A stretch of 5,515 nt of DNA. Source: Planctomycetaceae bacterium (GTDB lineage: Bacteria; Planctomycetota; Planctomycetia; Pirellulales; Pirellulaceae). Of the stretch, positions 1 through 5,515 are shown piece by piece (the stretch's first letter is position 1; the number at the start of each line of letters is the position of its first letter). A program made the position numbers and the translations under genes. The stretch spans positions 1 through 5,515 of the forward strand of contig REEF01000932.1 in assembly GCA_007695205.1 (NCBI GenBank), read 5' to 3'. Below the pieces are notes generated by a model. That model saw nothing but the letters and a program-made list of their open reading frames with translations, had not been told where the DNA came from and did not search any database.

Positions 1-23
1 TCGGGACAGAGTCCCAACCTACG
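1..23. repeat. Partial palindromic spacer motif, cut by the window edge
   Basis: GGGAC at 3-7 and GTCCC at 11-15 form a perfect 5-bp stem around AGA. The right flank AACCTACG (16-23) is unpaired here. If the element is a longer palindrome, the matching arm (CGTAGG-like) would lie just left of the window. Motifs of the type GTAGGTTGGGAC...GTCCC are, from memory, frequent between genes in Rhodopirellula-like planctomycetes; this was not checked. It lies beyond the 3' end of the large gene and does not encode anything visible. Confidence 0.35.
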
Positions 24-26
24 AAG

Positions 27-47
27 ATGCGCGCACCGTGCGCGCAT
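27..47 (-). terminator. GC-rich perfect hairpin, possible transcription terminator
   Basis: Arms 27-36 and 38-47 are exact reverse complements (10 bp around a single central base; as RNA about 9 bp with a 3-nt loop). The hairpin begins 45 bp after the stop codon of the minus-strand helicase-nuclease gene, where a terminator is expected. No T-run follows on either strand, so it is not a textbook intrinsic terminator. It could instead be a 3'-end stabilising stem or a DNA-level element. The hairpin is seen directly; its role is inferred. Confidence 0.4.
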
Positions 48-92
48 GTTACGACCGAAGACTCTAAGGGAGCGTGTCCGTCCGAGTGGAGT

Positions 93-3000
93 TCATTCGG
101 ACATGGCTGGCGATGACGAGCTTGCCAGTTGGTCTTGGATCGCCTGACGCAAGCGTTCTTCTTCGGATGGACGGTTCAGGAACCAGTCGGTCGACCAGAT
201 TCGATGCAGCACCCAGCCGCGTCGTCGGATGACTTGTTCGCGGAGCCGATCGCGGTCGCGGGCGGATTTTGCGCTGTGGTAGGTCGCGCCGTCGCACTCG
301 ATGCCCAGCAGGAACTCGTCCTGGCTGCCCGGCGCCAGCACGCCCAGGTCGATGAAGTAGCCAGCAACGCCGACTTGGGGGACGACCTGCAGGCCCAGGC
401 TCAGGACGACGCTTGACACGGCGATCTCGAACGGCGACTGGGGGCTTCGTCCCACGATGCTCTCCCGTTCGAGGAAGCGGCCTGTCTGCGCGAATTCCAG
501 GTATTGTTTCATCGCGTTGACGCCTCGACTGCGATCGGGCCCGCCCAGGATATCGCTGGGCTGCATCGAGGAAAACACGACAACGCGGCGCTTGGCGCGG
601 GTGATCAGCACGTTCAGGCGTCGCCAACCATGGACCCCGGCCATCGGCCCGAAGCGGTTGTAGCAGCGGCCTGTCTCGGGTGAAGGCCCGTAGGTGTACG
701 AGATGAAGACCACATCCCGCTCATCGCCCTGGACGCTCTCCAGGTTCTTGATGAACAAAGGCTCTTGGTGCTGTTCAAGCGTGTTGACGGCGATGCGAGC
801 CTCGTCGTCCTGGACACAAATGGCCTCCAGACGGTCTTGGATCGTCTGGGCCTGGGCGGCGTTAAAGGCAGCGACGCCCAACGACTGGTCCGGATACTGT
901 CGGGCATGCTGTACGATGGCTTGTGCAACGGCATCGGCTTCGACCGGATTGCAGCCGCCTGAAAAAAACGCGTTGGGCACCGACTGCAAAAAGACACCCA
1001 GACGGCCTCGCTGACTGGACGGCGAAGGAAAGATGACCAGTTCCCCATCGTAAAATTTTTCGTTGGAAAACGCGATCAGCGATTCATGTTGGCTGCGGTA
1101 ATGCCAACGCAATCGGCGGCGTGCGGGAAAGGTCTTCATGGCGACTTCCAACACCGATTCGGTATTGTCCAGAAACGTGTCTTCGCTGTCGCTGTCTTCC
1201 TCCGCAGCGCCGATCCGATCGAAGAATGTGGTGGGTGGTAACTGTTTGGGATCGCCCACCACCACCATCTGACGCGCACGCAACAGCGTTCCCAACGCGT
1301 CCTCGGGTTTGATCTGCGACGCTTCGTCCATGACCACCAGGTCGAAGTCGACGGAACCGGGGGCCAGATACTGGGCGATCGACAACGGGCTCATCATAAA
1401 ACAGGGCTTCAATGCTAGCACGGCGCGGCCGGCGCGGTGCAGCAGGTCCCGGATACGGCAATGCCTTTGCTGTTTGCTGGTTTCGTGGCGGATCAAAGCC
1501 ATCTCGGTCAACTCCCCAACTCGCCCCCGAGCATTACCGGGCGGAACGGCATTCTGGAGCAAGCGGCAAGCCACCTCGCGCTGCTGGAGTTCGATCAATT
1601 GTTCGTCCCATTGCATGAACTCGCGTCGTGCCGTTTCCAGCGCCTGCCGCGAACTGTCCAGCAACAAGTCGGAATTCTCCAAGAACCGCTCGACCAAAAC
1701 CTGGTGCAGCACCAGGTCGTACGCCTCGACGGCAGATTCTGCGGGGATCTGGCCGCTTTGCAGCAGCAGGACCAGCGACTGGAGTCCCCTATGATGGCAC
1801 TGCTCGGCCGCGCGGCAGTAGGCGGCCCAGCCGCCGATCGTCGAGATTCGTTCCCGCGCCTTGGCCAGTACCTCCCGATAAAGGACATCTTCAGACGGCC
1901 CCGGCAGCAAAAGCCAGCGGGAAGGCCGGCTGCCCCACGCTGTCAATCGGTCCAAAACGTTCTGCCACGCGATCGTCGTTTCACGAAGCCGAACCATTCT
2001 TTGGCACAGGGTTCGAAGCAGGCTGCCGTCGGCATCCGCGCCCAATCGGGATGCCTGGTCGGAATCCAGTCCTACGCTGGCCAGCACCTTGCGAAATCCA
2101 ATGGCGGTATGCAGCGACTGCAGGTCGGTGCTGGGTCCCTGAAACAGATCGCCGAAAGTCTGGCGGTACGGGCCTTCGTCCAACGCCCGTTCGGCACGTG
2201 CAGCTTCGATCTGCAACCGAGCATCGGCCAGCAGCGATTCCAGCGAATCGGACTCGCCGCCACGAAACGCGCGACGATGCTCGAGGATCACCTCCGCCGC
2301 TTGGATCCATCGCCCAGCCCGATCGTCCAGTTCCGCGAGCGGAACCGCCGTCGCGTCCATCGTCTCCAGCAGCGGCTGGCAGGCCGGATGCTGCCAATGA
2401 CGTTCGAATTGGCTGGACGCCTCTAACAATTCGCGATTGCTGATCCTGGGCGCGGCGTACACCTGGCGATGTCGCTGGCAGCATGCCTGGTAGCCCATGC
2501 CCATGCGTTGCGCCTGCTGAGCCCAGCGGACCAGGGTTTGCAGCCGATGCCAGTCCGTCGCTTCGCCTTGGAATCGATCCCCCAACAACTGCTTCAATGC
2601 GACATCCTGAGGAAATTGCTGCTGCCTCGTCTGGTAATCGACCAGATTCCGCAACAAACGCACACCTTGTTTCGGTGATAGTCGCCCTGCGGTCGCCCGT
2701 GTGAATTCTTTCAGCGTGCGTCGTGCCCAACGGTACTGCGCTCGAAAGGCTCGGAACCACGAATCGCCCAGGGCCGAAAAGACATCGATCATTTCGTCGA
2801 TGGTCTCGCTGGCAGGGATCTTGTGCAGAAAGATCTCTTCTTCCAGTGCTGCGCGCTGCGTCCGCAAGTCTTCTGCTTCGTTCTGACCCCGTTGGACCAG
2901 TTCCCCGGCATCCGATCGGAAGGCGAAGGCGGGCGGTGGTGCCCCATCGACCACCGGGTGGATCATCATCCGGTAGCATTCCGCCGTCTCTGCAAACTGG

Positions 3001-5243
3001 CGCTGCGTGTGACTCGGACCGAATCCCACATCTGCTATTCGGTGCCCCAAGCGGGTGATCTGCTTCAGGTTCTCCATGGCCGCTTGCCACTGCGTTCGCA
3101 TCTCCCGCAGCGTTGCCAACGAAAGGGTCAGTAGCCCAGCGGAACGAAAGATCTCCATCGCATCGACGACCTGGAGCGCTGCCGATCGACCTTGTTCGGG
3201 ATCGACGACCAGCGCGGAACGAGCCTGAAATGTTTTCGATCGTGTCTCTTCGATCTCGCGTCGCATCGACTCGGCCAATGACAGATGCTCGGGAACCGTG
3301 AACGCAGCCAGCCAGTCCGTCACGGATGCGGGGACACCGGAAAACCACTCGGCCAGATCGGTTTCGAATCGCTGAGCGTCCGGAGACAGAACCCGTTCCA
3401 GCCAGATCCGATCCGCGTCGCCAAACTCTGCGACCAGCGACTGGAGATTCGCTGTGGCATCGTCAGCCAGATCGCTCAACTGCTGGACACCTTCGTGGAA
3501 CAAGGGCATCTTGGACGGAACCAGCCGATCGGCGCTCAGCCCCTGCCAAGGCGACTGGGAAACGGGCTGCAACTCTTCCAGATGGACTGCCAGTTCCTTG
3601 AGCGCCGAGCAAGCGGCGTCGAACCCGGCGGCATCGACCTCGCAAGGGACCGAGATCCTTTCTGCCGATTCCCAGCCAAGCGTTTGCTGCAAGGCGGCGA
3701 CACGCCAGAGCACTTCGTACACCGGTTGAGCCTGCGGACCAATCGGCTGTGCCATCCGCTGTAAGTACCGGCCCATCCGTTCGCGGCGTTCCTCCAGTCG
3801 GCGGCGAACCGCGACGATATCGGCAGGTTTTTTGGGCAAGTACTCCAGGCGTTTGCGCAGTTCGCTCATCACGCGCTGCGGCGTCGCCACATCGCTGTGC
3901 AGTTCCAGACAGAACTGTCCGAGGCCCACGGAACTTAAATTATTGCGAACGACTTCCAAGGCCGCCAATTTTTCCGCGACGAAAAGGACTCGTTGCCCGC
4001 GGTACAGGGCATCGGCGATCGCGTTGGTGATCGTTTGCGATTTCCCCGTGCCCGGCGGCCCTTCGATCACCAGACTCTTGCCCTCGGCGATATCACACAA
4101 CGCGGAATGCTGCGAGCTGTCGGCATCCTTGACCAAATGGATTTCCTCCGCGATCGGGTACTCGTCGATCGGATAGTCCGGCGCGAAGGTCCCGGTCGCG
4201 AGATCATCGTCGATCTGGCTGCCTTCGATGACCGCTCGGATCAATGCATTCTTTTCCGGAGAACGGTCACCGGTCCATGTTTCGGATTCCAAATCCAGAT
4301 ACATGAACAGTTTGTTGAACATGAAGAACCCCACGATCGCCTCGCGCACGATCGTCCACTGCGTCTGGCTAGCGATCACCTCGGACACAGCGGCGAAGTA
4401 CCGCTCGGGAGCCAGCAATTGATCGTCCTCGTCGAACAACGACGGCATCACGATTCCAAAGTCTCGCTCCAAGCGTCGCTCCAAGCACAGATTGGGCTGG
4501 ATGTCGTCGCCCGTGTAGTGCATCGTCGTTTCGTAGCGGTGCCGGCGGTTGTCGAACTGGCGCTGCAGTCGCACGGGAACCAGGATCAGCGGCGAACGCA
4601 GGCGGCGATTCGAGCCATCCCGCTCGTTCCATTCCAGCATCCCCAACGCGATGTACAGATAATTCACGCCGGTCTCTTCGATCGCGTTGTTCGCCGCTCG
4701 CCGAATGGTGGTCAACACCCGTTCCAACGCAGCCTCGGTCCGATCCGTTTGCAACGTATCGTCGCGGCGGTTGATGTCAGGGAGATCGATCTCGGGGCGG
4801 TCAGTCTCAGGGCCGTCAGTCTCCACCTGAATCACCACCTCGGTGGATGCCGATGTACGGCTGGGCGGCGGGTCCAGCGCCCAGAGTTCGTCATCCGGAT
4901 CGGGCGCCGCCGGCGGTGGACCGGCACCAGAACACTCTGCCTCTTGATGCGTCAGGTCCGATCCATCAGCGGAGTTAGATGTGGGCGAAGGCGGACTCAA
5001 TTGTGGCAGGGCATCGAGCGGACGAGCCAACTCGCGGCACGGCTCGGATTCATCGATCCAGCGGAACCGATACGGACGCCCCTGTTGGACCAGACGCTGC
5101 ATGATCTGGTCCAATCGTGCATCGACGACCTGGATCGTGCGAGTCTTCGTCTTGCGATAGTTCAGCAGCCGATTGGCGTTCGACAGGTCCAACAAACGGT
5201 CACGAAACCGGTCCAATTCCTCGCGAATGTTTATCGATGACAT
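93..5243 (-). CDS. DUF4011 / superfamily 1 helicase / PD-(D/E)XK nuclease fusion protein
   Basis: This is a probable ATP-dependent nucleic-acid translocase fused to a nuclease, presumably cytoplasmic because no signal peptide or membrane segment is seen. Residues 16-33 (RLLDLSNANRLLNY core), 190-226 (ETGVNYLYIALG, SPLILVPV) and about 248-267 match DUF4011, interrupted by a Pro/Ser/Asp-rich linker at about 80-168. Helicase motifs follow: Q378, Walker A GPPGTGKS 395-402 (K401), Ia 419-432, a long helical insertion at about 450-1230, motif II DEAS 1306-1309, III GDPKQLPP 1330-1337, IV HYRS 1381-1384, V ESVQGDERD 1502-1510 and VI RLNVLITRAK 1542-1551. The C-terminus is an MTES_1575/Vsr-like nuclease with E1606, D1632, E1649-x-D1651, H1656, RDRDRLR 1662-1668, GW 1676 and RIWSTDW 1681-1687. 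The ATG start fits because the DUF4011 motif begins soon after it; the only SD-like tract (GAGAGA) is weak and about 11 nt away. The architecture suggests phage or plasmid defence, but that role is inferred. No partner gene is visible. Confidence 0.95.
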   Translation of the reverse strand: MSSINIREELDRFRDRLLDLSNANRLLNYRKTKTRTIQVVDARLDQIMQRLVQQGRPYRFRWIDESEPCRELARPLDALPQLSPPSPTSNSADGSDLTHQEAECSGAGPPPAAPDPDDELWALDPPPSRTSASTEVVIQVETDGPETDRPEIDLPDINRRDDTLQTDRTEAALERVLTTIRRAANNAIEETGVNYLYIALGMLEWNERDGSNRRLRSPLILVPVRLQRQFDNRRHRYETTMHYTGDDIQPNLCLERRLERDFGIVMPSLFDEDDQLLAPERYFAAVSEVIASQTQWTIVREAIVGFFMFNKLFMYLDLESETWTGDRSPEKNALIRAVIEGSQIDDDLATGTFAPDYPIDEYPIAEEIHLVKDADSSQHSALCDIAEGKSLVIEGPPGTGKSQTITNAIADALYRGQRVLFVAEKLAALEVVRNNLSSVGLGQFCLELHSDVATPQRVMSELRKRLEYLPKKPADIVAVRRRLEERRERMGRYLQRMAQPIGPQAQPVYEVLWRVAALQQTLGWESAERISVPCEVDAAGFDAACSALKELAVHLEELQPVSQSPWQGLSADRLVPSKMPLFHEGVQQLSDLADDATANLQSLVAEFGDADRIWLERVLSPDAQRFETDLAEWFSGVPASVTDWLAAFTVPEHLSLAESMRREIEETRSKTFQARSALVVDPEQGRSAALQVVDAMEIFRSAGLLTLSLATLREMRTQWQAAMENLKQITRLGHRIADVGFGPSHTQRQFAETAECYRMMIHPVVDGAPPPAFAFRSDAGELVQRGQNEAEDLRTQRAALEEEIFLHKIPASETIDEMIDVFSALGDSWFRAFRAQYRWARRTLKEFTRATAGRLSPKQGVRLLRNLVDYQTRQQQFPQDVALKQLLGDRFQGEATDWHRLQTLVRWAQQAQRMGMGYQACCQRHRQVYAAPRISNRELLEASSQFERHWQHPACQPLLETMDATAVPLAELDDRAGRWIQAAEVILEHRRAFRGGESDSLESLLADARLQIEAARAERALDEGPYRQTFGDLFQGPSTDLQSLHTAIGFRKVLASVGLDSDQASRLGADADGSLLRTLCQRMVRLRETTIAWQNVLDRLTAWGSRPSRWLLLPGPSEDVLYREVLAKARERISTIGGWAAYCRAAEQCHHRGLQSLVLLLQSGQIPAESAVEAYDLVLHQVLVERFLENSDLLLDSSRQALETARREFMQWDEQLIELQQREVACRLLQNAVPPGNARGRVGELTEMALIRHETSKQQRHCRIRDLLHRAGRAVLALKPCFMMSPLSIAQYLAPGSVDFDLVVMDEASQIKPEDALGTLLRARQMVVVGDPKQLPPTTFFDRIGAAEEDSDSEDTFLDNTESVLEVAMKTFPARRRLRWHYRSQHESLIAFSNEKFYDGELVIFPSPSSQRGRLGVFLQSVPNAFFSGGCNPVEADAVAQAIVQHARQYPDQSLGVAAFNAAQAQTIQDRLEAICVQDDEARIAVNTLEQHQEPLFIKNLESVQGDERDVVFISYTYGPSPETGRCYNRFGPMAGVHGWRRLNVLITRAKRRVVVFSSMQPSDILGGPDRSRGVNAMKQYLEFAQTGRFLERESIVGRSPQSPFEIAVSSVVLSLGLQVVPQVGVAGYFIDLGVLAPGSQDEFLLGIECDGATYHSAKSARDRDRLREQVIRRRGWVLHRIWSTDWFLNRPSEEERLRQAIQDQLASSSSPAMSE
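4764..4823 (-). repeat. Degenerate 15-bp tandem repeat within the helicase-nuclease gene
   Basis: Residues 141-155 are three in-frame pentapeptides, ETDGP, ETDRP and EIDLP, followed by a decayed fourth, DINRR (156-160). At DNA level the first two units share GAGACTGAC and the third begins GAGATCGA. The tract sits in the disordered-looking acidic, proline-rich linker (about 80-168) that separates the first DUF4011 motif from the rest of that domain. Such a tract can gain or lose units without a frameshift, so linker length may vary between relatives. Confidence 0.7.
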
Positions 5244-5252
5244 GAATCTGGA

Positions 5253-5341
5253 AATCTCTCAGCAGATCGTGGCAACCCCGGTCTTGCGTTTCATTCTGGT
5301 TGGGCCACCCCTGCCTTGCAAGAGGCGAGCTGCGAGAGATT
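5253..5341 (-). promoter_or_regulatory. Bulged 12-bp inverted repeat in the leader of the large gene
   Basis: The arms are 5253-5265 and 5330-5341. Eight contiguous pairs (AATCTCTC with GAGAGATT) and four more (GCAG with CTGC) are separated by one bulged base at 5261, enclosing 64 nt. In the minus-strand transcript the downstream arm contains GAGAGA, the only SD-like tract before the ATG, so the stem could hide the ribosome-binding region. This needs a transcript that starts upstream of 5341; if it starts near 5286 the distal arm is not transcribed. It could also be a binding site in DNA, or chance. Confidence 0.3.
5293..5321 (-). promoter_or_regulatory. Possible sigma70-like promoter for the large gene
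   Basis: On the minus strand TTGCAA (5316-5321) resembles a -35 box (4 of 6) and CAGAAT (5293-5298) a -10 box (4 of 6), with a 17-bp spacer at 5299-5315. Transcription would start near 5286, giving a leader of roughly 40 nt. Both boxes are weak and planctomycete promoters are poorly defined, so this is only the best candidate seen in the spacer. Confidence 0.2.
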
Positions 5342-5426
5342 CTGAGTGAGTTGGTCCGCAGAAGAATCCATACCAAGCCTGTCGGCATCGATGTAACTTA
5401 TTGCCATACAATTGCTTAGAAGCCTC

Positions 5427-5515
5427 ATGGCGGCTCAAACGACGCCCGGTGCGGACCAAGTGGTTCCAGGCACGGCAGAAGATCGATGGCTATTCGGAGT
5501 GACGCTAGCAGCGTT
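5427..5515 (+). CDS. Possible start of a divergent gene, truncated by the window edge
   Basis: An ATG at 5427 opens a frame with no stop through the end of the window (29 codons, partial). The peptide begins MAAQTTPGADQVV and ends in EDRWLFGVTLAA, which could be the beginning of a membrane helix after a short polar lead. AGAAG at 5418-5422 is a possible ribosome-binding site, closely spaced, and TACAAT at 5407-5412 resembles a -10 box with no clear -35. An in-frame stop at 5394-5396 limits upstream extension. If real, the gene is divergent from the helicase-nuclease gene across a 183-bp spacer. The family is not recognisable from so few residues, and an 89-nt open stretch can easily be chance. 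Confidence 0.3.
   Translation, partial: MAAQTTPGADQVVPGTAEDRWLFGVTLAA

Noticed and set aside
76..102. Short inverted repeat (TCCGA / TCGGA) over the stop codon of the large gene
   Set aside because: Only about 5 bp of stem with an 11-nt loop and no T-run. The hairpin at 27-47 is a far better terminator candidate.
1437..2426. Plus-strand open frame of 329 codons
   Set aside because: It is antisense to the helical insertion and catalytic half of the large gene, with no motif and no separate promoter or ribosome-binding site, so it is treated as a shadow.
1981..3348. Minus-strand open frame of 455 codons in another frame of the large gene
   Set aside because: It is a same-strand shadow with Arg/Gly/Ser-rich composition and no domain signature. 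The overlapping frame carries the helicase protein without interruption.
3993..5240. Long plus-strand open frame of 415 codons antisense to the N-terminal part of the large gene
   Set aside because: It lies wholly inside the helicase-nuclease gene, its translation shows no recognisable motif, and its His/Arg/Gln-rich composition is typical of the antisense of GC-rich coding DNA.
5200..5459. Two short minus-strand frames (62 and 66 codons) in the spacer upstream of the large gene
   Set aside because: One overlaps the start of the large gene and the other uses a TTG start. Neither has a convincing ribosome-binding site or a recognisable protein sequence. A leader peptide cannot be excluded but is not supported.
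1..5515. CRISPR array, tRNA or rRNA gene, insertion sequence ends
   Set aside because: No regularly spaced direct repeats, no cloverleaf-like segment, no transposase motifs and no terminal inverted repeats were seen in the non-coding stretches.

Overview
The window is dominated by one very large minus-strand gene (93-5243, 1716 codons, no interruption). It is flanked by about 90 bp of gene-free sequence on its 3' side and about 270 bp on its 5' side. The high GC content, the abundance of CGATCG/GATC-type words, the weak ribosome-binding site and the palindromic spacer motif at the left edge suggest a planctomycete (Pirellulaceae/Rhodopirellula-like). This is an inference from composition and remembered style, not a database result.

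The gene encodes a DUF4011-type N-terminal region, a superfamily 1 helicase (AAA_11/AAA_12 type, Upf1-like motifs) whose core is split by a helical insertion of nearly 800 residues, and a C-terminal PD-(D/E)XK nuclease of the MTES_1575/Vsr/DUF559-like group. Every helicase motif examined and the likely nuclease residues are present, so the protein looks active. Proteins with this DUF4011-helicase-nuclease layout are found among candidate antiphage proteins. The most interesting reading is that this is a stand-alone helicase-nuclease defence factor, with no partner gene visible in the window.

Layout, left to right: 1-23 is half of a palindromic spacer motif; 27-47 is a perfect GC-rich hairpin that may end the transcript; 93-5243 is the helicase-nuclease gene, including a degenerate 15-bp tandem repeat at 4764-4823 in its N-terminal linker; 5244-5426 is a spacer with a possible promoter and a 12-bp bulged inverted repeat covering the start-proximal purine tract; 5427-5515 may be the beginning of a divergent plus-strand gene, cut off by the window edge.

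The other long open frames on both strands lie inside the large gene and are best read as shadows of GC-rich coding sequence.
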